Origin: Pseudomonadota bacterium
Lineage (GTDB): Bacteria > Pseudomonadota > Alphaproteobacteria > Azospirillales > Azospirillaceae
Length of the DNA stretch: 13,645 nt
NCBI GenBank assembly: GCA_023412175.1
Contig: JAEYOB010000603.1
Coordinates: forward strand, 1 to 13,645
Direction of reading: 5' to 3'
Shown: in pieces, positions 1 through 6,178 of the stretch
Layout: the number at the start of each line of letters is the position of its first letter
Numbering within the stretch: position 1 is the first letter of the stretch
Translations under genes and position numbers: made by a program
The notes under the pieces: generated by a model
What the model was told of the DNA's origin: nothing
Seen by the model: the letters and a program-made list of their open reading frames with translations, nothing else
Database searches by the model: none

Positions 1-610
1 GCACGGCGCCGGCCCGCGCCGCGTCACGCGCCAGCGCGCAGTCGAGCAGTTCCTGGTGCTCGTCGGCGGCAGCGGTGCCGCGGAAGACCACCGCCACCAT
101 CTGGTAGCGCAGATACTGGTCGTAGACCCCGGCGTAGATGTCCAGCAGCGTCTGCGAGCCGCACGCCTCGATCAGGGTCTGGTGGAATTCGCGGTCATAG
201 CGCTTCCAGAGTTCCGTTTCCGCACTGTCGCCCGCGAGCATCCGGCGTTCCAGGACCTTGAGCTTGTGGTGCGCCGCGACGACGCGGCTTTCCCACTCCA
301 GGTCGCCCGCGGCGAAGGACAGCGGCAGCGCGTGCGCCTCCAGCAGGGTCCGCATCGCCGCCACGTCGCGGAAGCCGTCGGGCGACACCGGGGCGACCTG
401 GAAACCCCGCTGGCCTTCGGCGTGGACCAGCCCTTCGGAGGAGAGCCGGCTCAACACCTCCCGCAAGGTGCTGACGCTGGTGCCGTAGTCGGCCGCCAGC
501 CGGTCGAGCCGCAGCCTCGCTCCGGGACCGAGGCGGTCGAAGATGATGTCGGTGCGGATCCGCTGGTAGGTCCGGTCCGCGATCGAGGGCGCCAGCAGCT
601 CGACGCTCAT
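1..610 (-). CDS. GntR-family transcriptional regulator, FCD subfamily (3' end cut by window edge)
   Basis: About 203 residues are visible from the ATG at 608-610 (minus strand); the C-terminus lies beyond base 1. Residues about 8-75 form a GntR winged helix-turn-helix, with recognition-helix segment SVSTLREVLSRLSSEGLV at 45-62 and a following wing (RGFQV, 69-72 region). Residues from about 80 onward are the alpha-helical FCD effector domain. Its usual metal-ligand pattern is visible as D139-x3-H143 and, later, H185 in EHQELLDC; the last expected histidine would be past the edge. FCD regulators usually bind small carboxylic acids and repress adjacent transport or catabolic genes. This gene is divergent from the TRAP operon starting at 766, so control of that operon is the natural inference, with a sugar acid or quinate/shikimate-like ligand. 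Family assignment is firm; the ligand is not shown by the sequence. Confidence 0.9.
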   Translation of the reverse strand, partial: MSVELLAPSIADRTYQRIRTDIIFDRLGPGARLRLDRLAADYGTSVSTLREVLSRLSSEGLVHAEGQRGFQVAPVSPDGFRDVAAMRTLLEAHALPLSFAAGDLEWESRVVAAHHKLKVLERRMLAGDSAETELWKRYDREFHQTLIEACGSQTLLDIYAGVYDQYLRYQMVAVVFRGTAAADEHQELLDCALARDAARAGAV

Positions 611-631
611 GCGGCTTTCATCCTGGTTGGG

Positions 632-711
632 TATCCACGATATATGATGAAACACGGAATGTCATGTAATTCAACAATTGCCTATTGATCCTAATTCCAT
701 CCGAGTGGATA
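632..711. promoter_or_regulatory. Candidate GntR operator region: inverted heptamers TATCCAC / GTGGATA
   Basis: The roughly 155-bp divergent spacer (611-765) is much more AT-rich than its surroundings. It holds TATCCAC at 632-638 and its exact reverse complement GTGGATA at 705-711, one near each gene. The right copy also lies inside a shorter inverted repeat, ATCC-gagt-GGAT (699-710). Such a pair flanking a divergent promoter could be the binding sites of the neighbouring regulator, but the sites are 66 bp apart and seven bases could match by chance. This is inference only. Confidence 0.25.
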
Positions 712-713
712 GT
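685..713 (+). promoter_or_regulatory. Possible sigma-70-type promoter of the TRAP operon
   Basis: TTGATC (685-690) and GATAGT (708-713) are separated by 17 bp and each matches four of six consensus positions. They lie 53 bp upstream of the binding-protein start. The second hexamer overlaps the GTGGATA heptamer at 705-711, so a repressor bound there would block it. This is a weak match offered as the best candidate in the spacer. Confidence 0.25.
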
Positions 714-750
714 GGTTGGCAAGACGCAGTCCGAATGCGCAATGCAATCC

Positions 751-757
751 AAGGAGG
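751..757 (+). promoter_or_regulatory. Strong Shine-Dalgarno sequence fixing the dctP-like start
   Basis: AAGGAGG is followed by an 8-nt gap and ATG at 766-768. The reading frame stays open upstream to 685, but the residues added there do not look like coding sequence and precede this ribosome site. The site and the signal peptide that begins at 766 both select this start. Confidence 0.85.
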
Positions 758-765
758 AAAGAGAG

Positions 766-1752
766 ATGCCTGCTATCACCAGGCGCGCTGCCATGGCCGC
801 CGGCGTCGCCCTCATGACCTTGGGCGCCGGCACGATCGCCGCCGCTCAGGAGCCCCAGAAGCTGCGCTTCTCCGCCGTGTTCTCGGAGCAGGACATCCGG
901 GCGGACATGATGAAGCGTTTCGCCGATGAAGTGAAAAAGGACTTCACGATCCAGCCCTACCTCGGCGGAACGCTGTTCAAGCAGGGCACCGAGCTGGTCG
1001 CCATGCAGCGCGGCAACCTGGAGATGGGCAACATCGCGCCGCAGGACGTTTCGAACCAGATCCCGGCCTGGTCCATCGTGACCTCGGCGTATCTGTTCCG
1101 CGACGCCGATCACCTGAAGAAGGTGTTCGCCAGCGACGTCGGCCAGCAGCTGAAGAAGATGGCGTCCGACCAGCTCGGCATCCACATCCTGGGCCCGACC
1201 TACTACGGCTCCCGCCAGGTCGGCCTGCGCGTCAACAAGAAGATCAGCACGCCCGCTGACATGGCGGGGATCAAGCTGCGCATGCCCGGCGGCGAGGCGT
1301 GGCAGTTCCTGGGCGAGGCAATCGGCGCCAACCCGACGCCCATGGCGTACGCCGAGGTGTACACCGGCCTGCAGACCGGCGCCATCGACGGCCAGGACAA
1401 CCCGCTGCCCAACGTCCAGAACATGAAATTCTACGAGGTCATGAAGCAGATCGCCATGACCTCGCACCTCGTGGCGTTCGATCTGCTCGCCGTATCGAAC
1501 AAGGTCTGGAACGCCATGTCGCCCCAGCAGCAGGCGGCCTTCCAGGCGGCGGCCGACCGGGCGATCGAGTGGAGCACCCAGCAGCACGTGAAGCGGGAAG
1601 ACGAACTCGCCGCTTTCTTCAAGGCCCAGGGGCTCGACGTCTACACGCCCGACGTCAAGGCCTTCCGGGAGCACGCCCAGAAGAAGTACCTGGCATCCGA
1701 CCTCGCGAAGGGCTGGATCCCCGGCATGCTCGACAAGATCAACGCCCTGTGA
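766..1752 (+). CDS. dctP: TRAP transporter periplasmic substrate-binding protein (DctP/TAXI-unrelated DctP family)
   Basis: This 328-residue protein binds an organic-acid-type substrate in the periplasm and hands it to the DctQM membrane complex. Residues 1-27 are a signal peptide with twin arginines (TRRAAM, 5-10) and an A-A-A cleavage site before Q28; the arginine pair makes Tat export possible but the match is loose. The DctP fold is recognisable by IKLRMPG, with the family's conserved carboxylate-binding arginine at R172, then the segment AYAEVYTGLQTGAIDGQDNP and the FYEVMKQIAMTSHL stretch. Length is typical of the family. It is the first gene of an operon, separated from the next gene by 78 nt that hold a strong hairpin. 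Substrate cannot be read from the protein. The two downstream shikimate-pathway-type enzymes suggest quinate, shikimate or a related compound. Confidence 0.93.
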   Translation: MPAITRRAAMAAGVALMTLGAGTIAAAQEPQKLRFSAVFSEQDIRADMMKRFADEVKKDFTIQPYLGGTLFKQGTELVAMQRGNLEMGNIAPQDVSNQIPAWSIVTSAYLFRDADHLKKVFASDVGQQLKKMASDQLGIHILGPTYYGSRQVGLRVNKKISTPADMAGIKLRMPGGEAWQFLGEAIGANPTPMAYAEVYTGLQTGAIDGQDNPLPNVQNMKFYEVMKQIAMTSHLVAFDLLAVSNKVWNAMSPQQQAAFQAAADRAIEWSTQQHVKREDELAAFFKAQGLDVYTPDVKAFREHAQKKYLASDLAKGWIPGMLDKINAL

Positions 1753-1757
1753 CGCGC

Positions 1758-1796
1758 GGGAGGGTGGCCGGGGCGTTTCCCCGCAGCCACCCTTCC
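1758..1796 (+). terminator. Strong intercistronic hairpin between dctP-like and dctQ-like genes
   Basis: The 78-nt gap holds a long inverted repeat. GGGAGGGTGGC (1758-1768) pairs with GCCACCCTTCC (1786-1796), with one G-T wobble, and CGGGG (1769-1773) pairs with CCCCG (1779-1783). A two-base bulge (CA, 1784-1785) and a five-base loop complete it. No T-run follows, so full termination is unlikely. A hairpin here commonly protects the upstream binding-protein message or attenuates read-through, making binding protein in excess over the membrane subunits. That role is inferred. Confidence 0.6.
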
Positions 1797-1830
1797 GCTC
1801 CGAGGACTGCCGAGGCGGAGGCCCATCCCG

Positions 1831-2355
1831 ATGACCGGGTACTTTGACAAGGCCGGGCCCTGGCTCGCCCGCCGTGCCGAGAATGTCGCGGTCGCCATGC
1901 TGGCGGCCATGTTCGCGGCCTTCCTCCTGCAAATCGTCTTCCGTTACGCCGTGGGGCTGCCCATCGGCTGGACCCACGAGATCAGCGCCATCCTGTGGAT
2001 CTGGATCGTGCTGTGGGGGGCCGCGTTCGTCACCACGGACGCGGAGGAGATCCGCTTCGACATCATCCACGGCGCCGTGGGTCCGCGCACGCGCCGGGCG
2101 ATGTGCGTGGTCACCTCCGCCGCGCTGGTGGCGCTCTATCTCGTCTCGCTTCCGGCGGTCGTGGATTACGTGACCTTCATGAAGGTCCAGAAGACGACCT
2201 ATCTGAAGATCCGTTACGACTGGCTGTTCTCGATCTACGTCGTCTTCGCCGTCGCGGCGATCCTTCGCCATCTCTGGCTCGGCTGGCAGGCCCTGCTCCA
2301 CCCGGAGCGGGAGGAGGTCGAGGCACGTTTCGTCAAGTTGGGCCCCGGCGCATGA
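1831..2355 (+). CDS. dctQ: TRAP transporter small membrane subunit (DctQ family)
   Basis: This 174-residue inner-membrane protein pairs with the large subunit to form the TRAP permease. It has the four expected hydrophobic segments at roughly 18-39, 49-70, 90-112 and 131-151. The family's tryptophan-rich second segment is plain (WTHEISAILWIWIVLW, starting near residue 48), with the conserved acidic residue after the W-T-H. The start is the ATG at 1831, with a GGCGGAGG ribosome site at 1814-1821. Its stop codon overlaps the start of the large-subunit gene in an ATGA, so the two subunits are translationally coupled. Length and topology are normal for the family. Confidence 0.92.
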   Translation: MTGYFDKAGPWLARRAENVAVAMLAAMFAAFLLQIVFRYAVGLPIGWTHEISAILWIWIVLWGAAFVTTDAEEIRFDIIHGAVGPRTRRAMCVVTSAALVALYLVSLPAVVDYVTFMKVQKTTYLKIRYDWLFSIYVVFAVAAILRHLWLGWQALLHPEREEVEARFVKLGPGA

Positions 2356-3653
2356 CACTTGCCAGTCCCTTTTCGCTCGCCGTCGTGGCGATCACGGCGC
2401 TCGCCCTGCTCGGGCTGCCCATCGGCCATTCCATGATCGCCGGATCGATCCTCTATCTGCTGCTGGCCGGGCAGGATATGGGAATCGTTGCCGAACAGAT
2501 CCTTAACGGGATGTACAGCAACTACGTCATCCTCGCGGTGCCGCTGTTCATCCTGGCCGCCGAGTTCATGAACATCGGCAGCATGACGGAGCGCCTGACG
2601 GCGTTCTGCAACGCGCTGGTCGGCCGGTTCCGCGGCGGGCTCGCCCACGTCAACATCCTCCAGAGCGTGGTGTTCGCCGGCATGTCCGGCTCGGCCATCG
2701 CCGACGCCGCCGGCACCGGCCGCACGATGCAGGTCATGATGACGAGCGGCGGCCGCTATACGCCGAGCTACGCGGCGGCTGTGACCGCTGTCTCCTCGGT
2801 GATCGGCCCGATCATCCCGCCGTCGATCCCGATGGTGCTCTATGCCCTGATCTCGGACGCCTCCATCGGCTTCCTTTTCCTGGGCGGGATCGTGCCGGGG
2901 CTGCTGATGGCCTTCAGCCAGATGGTCATCGTTACCGTCACGGCCCGCCGCCGCAACTTTCCCGTCGAGGCGCCGGTGCCGTTGCGCGAGCTTCCCGCCA
3001 TCACGTGGCGGGCGCTGCCGTCCCTGATGATGCCGGTGGTCCTGCTCGGCGGAATCTACAGCGGCGTGATGACGCCCACGGAAGCCGCCGCGGTCGCCGC
3101 CGCCTATGCGCTGGCCATATCGGTCGGCCTCTATCGCAGCGTGAGCTGGAGCAGCTTCTACCAGTCGCTCGCGACGAGCACCCGCACGACGATCTCCATC
3201 GGGATGCTGATCGCCGGCTCGCTTGTCTTCAACTACGTCGTCACCGTCGAGAACATCCCCGACGCGGTGCGGGCGCTGCTCGCGGGGTGGGAGCTCTCGC
3301 CGGAGGGCTTCCTGATCCTGGTCAACGTGCTGCTCCTGCTGCTGGGGTGCGTTCTGGAGGGGACGGCCATCCTGCTGGTCGTGGTTCCCGTCTTCATCCC
3401 GAGCGCGCAGGCGTTGGGCATCGACCTCGTGCATTTCGGCGTGGTGGTGGTGGTCAACATCATGATCGGGCTGGTCACGCCGCCATACGGGCTCCTGCTC
3501 TTCATCATGCGGGCCATCTCGGGTGCGCCGATGTACGCCATCGTCCGCGACACGCTCCCCTTCCTCGCCGCGATGCTCGTCGCGCTCGCGATCCTCACCT
3601 TCGTTCCCGAGACCGTCCTCTGGCTGCCGCGGCTGTTCGGCTACCAGGGCTGA
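2352..3653 (+). CDS. dctM: TRAP transporter large membrane subunit (DctM family)
   Basis: This 433-residue integral membrane protein is the ion-coupled transport subunit of the TRAP system. It is hydrophobic throughout, with about a dozen membrane segments. It carries family landmarks: the VPLFILAAEFM segment near residue 63, the FAGMSGSAIADAAGTG segment near residue 110, and the GPIIPPSIPMVLYA re-entrant-loop motif. A matching second-half loop with VTPPYG lies near the C-terminus. The ATG at 2352 overlaps the previous stop by 4 nt. Length is typical. The coupled enzyme genes follow after 26 nt, implying that the imported compound is their substrate. Family assignment is secure; the substrate is inferred from context. 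Confidence 0.95.
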   Translation: MTLASPFSLAVVAITALALLGLPIGHSMIAGSILYLLLAGQDMGIVAEQILNGMYSNYVILAVPLFILAAEFMNIGSMTERLTAFCNALVGRFRGGLAHVNILQSVVFAGMSGSAIADAAGTGRTMQVMMTSGGRYTPSYAAAVTAVSSVIGPIIPPSIPMVLYALISDASIGFLFLGGIVPGLLMAFSQMVIVTVTARRRNFPVEAPVPLRELPAITWRALPSLMMPVVLLGGIYSGVMTPTEAAAVAAAYALAISVGLYRSVSWSSFYQSLATSTRTTISIGMLIAGSLVFNYVVTVENIPDAVRALLAGWELSPEGFLILVNVLLLLLGCVLEGTAILLVVVPVFIPSAQALGIDLVHFGVVVVVNIMIGLVTPPYGLLLFIMRAISGAPMYAIVRDTLPFLAAMLVALAILTFVPETVLWLPRLFGYQG

Positions 3654-3679
3654 CCGGCTCCTTCCCGGAAAGTGAAGCC

Positions 3680-4114
3680 ATGAGCCATCCGATCCACGTC
3701 CTCAACGGACCCAACCTGAACCGCCTCGGCACGCGCGAACCCGAGATCTACGGCCGCGCCACGCTGGCGGAGGTGGAAGCCCTGTGCCGGGAGGCGGCCG
3801 GCGACCATCCCCTGGTGTTCCACCAGTCGAACCGCGAGTACGAGCTGATCGACTGGGTGCACGATGCCATCGACGCGGGCGCCGGAATCGTCATCAACCC
3901 GGCCGCGTTCACCTTCACCTCCGTGGCGCTGATGGACGCCTTGAAGATGGTTCCCGGCCCAATCATCGAGCTGCACATCTCCAACATCCACCGCCGCGAG
4001 CCGGTCTACCACAAGTCCCTGGTCTCGCCGGTCGCGACGGCGGTGGTCGCCGGGCTCGGCGTCCGCGGCTATCCCTTCGCGGTCCGGGCCATGCGCGACC
4101 TCCTGGCGGGGTGA
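3680..4114 (+). CDS. aroQ: Type II 3-dehydroquinate dehydratase homologue with altered substrate residues
   Basis: This 144-residue protein belongs to the AroQ/QutE family, which dehydrates 3-dehydroquinate to 3-dehydroshikimate in the cytoplasm. Visible family features are LNGPNLN (8-14, with N12), the lid loop TREPEIYG (18-25) with catalytic R19 and Y24, FHQSNREYELIDWVH (47-61) and ELHISN (97-102) with catalytic H99. Aligned by eye to family members such as the Mycobacterium enzyme, two usual substrate contacts differ. The histidine of the NPGAxTHTS motif is F79, and the arginine after the HxREEFR-type segment is Y110. The usual small residue after Q-S-N-x-E is Y54. Catalytic residues are kept, so it is probably an active dehydratase, but on 3-dehydroquinate or on a close analogue cannot be told. 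It lies between a TRAP permease and a quinate/shikimate-type dehydrogenase, favouring a catabolic role. Confidence 0.85.
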   Translation: MSHPIHVLNGPNLNRLGTREPEIYGRATLAEVEALCREAAGDHPLVFHQSNREYELIDWVHDAIDAGAGIVINPAAFTFTSVALMDALKMVPGPIIELHISNIHRREPVYHKSLVSPVATAVVAGLGVRGYPFAVRAMRDLLAG

Positions 4115-4119
4115 CGGCG

Positions 4120-4980
4120 ATGCCTCCCTTGGCAACCGGCCGTCCGACCCTCCTTCTCGGGCTGGTGGGGTCCGGCATCCAGGCGTCGCGCACGCCCGCC
4201 CTGCACGAGCGCGAGGCCGGGGAACAGGGGGTGTGCTGCATCTACCGGCTGATCGATCTGGATGCGCTCGCCCTCGACGCGGGCGCCCTGCCGGAGATCC
4301 TGACCGCGGCGGAACGGTTCGGATTCTCCGGGCTCAACGTCACCCATCCCTGCAAGCAGGCGGTGATCCCGCTGCTCGATGAACTGTCGCCCGACGCGCA
4401 GGCGCTCGGTGCGGTCAACACCGTCGTCCTCAGGGACGGGCGGCGCGTCGGGCACAACACCGACTGGTGGGGCTTCGCCGAGAGCTTCCGGCGCGAGCTG
4501 CCCGAGGTCGGGCGCGGCCGTGTCGTCCAGTTCGGCGCCGGCGGCGCCGGGGCGGCGGTCGCCCACGCCCTGCTGACGCTGGGCGCCGGGGAGGTGGTGA
4601 TCGTCGACACCGACGCCGGACGCGCCGACACCCTGGCGGCGGCCCTGTGTACCCGTTTCGGCGCGGGCCGTGCCACGACCGCCCGCTCTCCCGCCATGGC
4701 GATGGCGGAGGCTGACGGCGTCGTCAACGCAACGCCGCTGGGCATGGCGAAGTATTCGGGCATGGCCGTCCCTGCCGAGTTGCTCCACCCCGGCCTCTGG
4801 GTGGCCGACATCGTGTATTTTCCGCTTGAGACGGCGTTGCTGCGCCACGCCCGCTCGCTCGGGTGCCGCACGCTGGCCGGCGGCGGAATGGCGGTCTTCC
4901 AGGCGGTCGGCGCCTTCCGGCTCTTCACCGGGCGCGAGCCCGATGCCGAGCGCATGCTCCGTCACTTTGCGCGGATGTGA
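4120..4980 (+). CDS. Quinate/shikimate dehydrogenase (AroE superfamily, NAD-type)
   Basis: This 286-residue enzyme would oxidise quinate to 3-dehydroquinate and/or interconvert shikimate and 3-dehydroshikimate. The N-terminal substrate domain shows GLVGSGIQASRTPALHE (14-30), the SRTP form typical of quinate/shikimate dehydrogenases such as the Corynebacterium glutamicum QsuD type rather than the SxS form of biosynthetic AroE. Catalytic lysine K79 lies in NVTHPCKQA and catalytic aspartate D115 in GHNTDWWGF. The nucleotide-binding loop is GAGGAG (139-144). The following strand ends VDTDAGRA (162-169), acidic at D163/D165 and without the N-R-T of NADP enzymes, which points to NAD. It starts 5 nt after the preceding stop. 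Family is confident; preference for quinate versus shikimate is not resolved. A qsuD-like name would fit. Confidence 0.88.
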   Translation: MPPLATGRPTLLLGLVGSGIQASRTPALHEREAGEQGVCCIYRLIDLDALALDAGALPEILTAAERFGFSGLNVTHPCKQAVIPLLDELSPDAQALGAVNTVVLRDGRRVGHNTDWWGFAESFRRELPEVGRGRVVQFGAGGAGAAVAHALLTLGAGEVVIVDTDAGRADTLAAALCTRFGAGRATTARSPAMAMAEADGVVNATPLGMAKYSGMAVPAELLHPGLWVADIVYFPLETALLRHARSLGCRTLAGGGMAVFQAVGAFRLFTGREPDAERMLRHFARM

Positions 4981-5020
4981 TGCCGAAGGCGCTTGATGGC
5001 TTCCACAAGCGCCTTCGGCA
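4981..5020. terminator. Perfect 15-bp hairpin closing the TRAP operon, between convergent genes
   Basis: TGCCGAAGGCGCTTG (4981-4995) and CAAGCGCCTTCGGCA (5006-5020) are exact reverse complements around a 10-base loop. The hairpin begins directly after the dehydrogenase stop and lies 48 bp past the end of the convergent flavoreductase gene, so it could serve both strands. There is no T-run on either side. It is therefore either a stem-only terminator or a 3'-end-protecting structure. Confidence 0.75.
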
Positions 5021-5068
5021 GGAATGGTCCGGCCGTAACGGCTGGCCCTCCACGGCTTCACAGGATCG

Positions 5069-6178
5069 TCAGTCTGGCGGCTCTTCCCTTCCTGTCGCGG
5101 TGCCGGAGTCATCCTTGTCCGCGCCCAGGCGCCAATAGGCGACGGCAAGGTGCTCATGCGTCTTCAGGCCGCGCTCATCGCGCAGGTAACTTCTGATCGC
5201 GCGGAAGGCCTGGTACTCGCACCCCGCCCAGACGTAGATCCGCGACCCGTCAGCAGGCAGGGAGATGCCTCGAACCGCGTCGGCAAGCAGCGATGTCGTG
5301 CCGGCCGGGGCGCCATTGCGCAACAGCCACTCGATCTCAATAGCAGCCCGGACGTCGAATTGCTGGATTTCACCGGCGTCCGCCACCTCGATCACCGCCT
5401 TGCCCCGCGCGCCTTCCGGGAGATGTTCCAGCATGCGCGCGATCGCCGGCAGCGCCGTCTCGTCGCCCGCGAAAAGATACCAGTCGGCCTCGACCAGCCC
5501 GCCGCCGCCGGGCCCGACGACCCCGACCCGGTCGCCCGGCCTCGCCCGCCCGGCGAAGGCGGAGCCCGGACCGGCGTCCGCATGCAGCACGAAGTCGATG
5601 TCGAGCGTGCCCGCCGCAAGGTCGAGTGACCGCACCGTGTACTTGCGGAACAGCGGCCGATGCTCCGGATCCGGCCATTCGACGAGGCCGTTCCGGCCGA
5701 CGGTCGGCCATTGCGGCTCCGACAGGGCCGGATGCTGGACGATGATGTTCAGGTGGAGCGCGCTCATCGGCGCGAAGCGGGCGATATCCGCCCCGGAGAG
5801 GGTGAGGCGGCGCATGTGCGGTGTCACGTCACGGACGCCGACGACCTGAAGGATCTGGAAGTTGGGCGGCCGCACGAGGTCGCCGCCATCGCCAGCCCAT
5901 TCGATCTCCGGAACCGGCCCGTCAGCGAATTCCAGGACGTGTGAGGCGATGATCGATCGCATGTGGTAGAGGCCCTCCAGATCCCCGGTGGTCACCTCGA
6001 TCAGGGTCGCGTCGCCGTCGCGCGTGAAGCGCGCCTGGGAACCGTGGATGTGCAGGATGCGCGCCCCGTCGCGCTCCTCGTCCCGGCCGCCGTGCTCCGC
6101 CATATGGCTGCAGACGCGGGCGATCACCTCCTCCGGGTTGGAGAGGGCGACGCGGGCGTGTGCAAGACAGTGCTTCAT
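5069..6178 (-). CDS. Siderophore-interacting flavoreductase with N-terminal DUF2218 domain
   Basis: This 369-residue cytoplasmic protein probably reduces imported ferric siderophore to release iron. Residues 1-95 match the DUF2218 pattern (CSHM near 23-26; LYHMRSIIASHVLEFA at 70-85; IEW at 92-94). From about 105 to the end is a ViuB/YqjH-type siderophore-interacting protein. It has the flavin-binding motif R178-K-Y-T-V-R183, the NAD(P)-side segment FAGDETALPA (236-245) and the characteristic C-terminal YWRLG (348-352). The ATG at 6176-6178 shares one base with the stop of the ABC ATPase gene, which fixes the start and shows coupling. It is the last gene of the uptake operon. The function of DUF2218 is unknown to me. 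The reductase call is confident from family motifs; the siderophore is unknown. Confidence 0.9.
   Translation of the reverse strand: MKHCLAHARVALSNPEEVIARVCSHMAEHGGRDEERDGARILHIHGSQARFTRDGDATLIEVTTGDLEGLYHMRSIIASHVLEFADGPVPEIEWAGDGGDLVRPPNFQILQVVGVRDVTPHMRRLTLSGADIARFAPMSALHLNIIVQHPALSEPQWPTVGRNGLVEWPDPEHRPLFRKYTVRSLDLAAGTLDIDFVLHADAGPGSAFAGRARPGDRVGVVGPGGGGLVEADWYLFAGDETALPAIARMLEHLPEGARGKAVIEVADAGEIQQFDVRAAIEIEWLLRNGAPAGTTSLLADAVRGISLPADGSRIYVWAGCEYQAFRAIRSYLRDERGLKTHEHLAVAYWRLGADKDDSGTATGREEPPD

Noticed and set aside
691..2358. 555-residue open frame on the minus strand opposite dctP/dctQ-like genes
   Set aside because: It is antisense to two clearly recognisable genes, rich in Arg/Asp/Gly/His as expected for a GC-rich shadow frame, and shows no domain pattern.
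2235..3434. 399-residue minus-strand frame under the dctM-like gene
   Set aside because: It is a shadow frame of a membrane protein gene, with extreme His/Asp/Arg/Gln content and no recognisable family.
5030..5052. Second small hairpin (GCCG-taa-CGGC region) after the TRAP operon
   Set aside because: The stem is only four to five pairs with a 3-base loop and no T-run, well within chance for GC-rich sequence.
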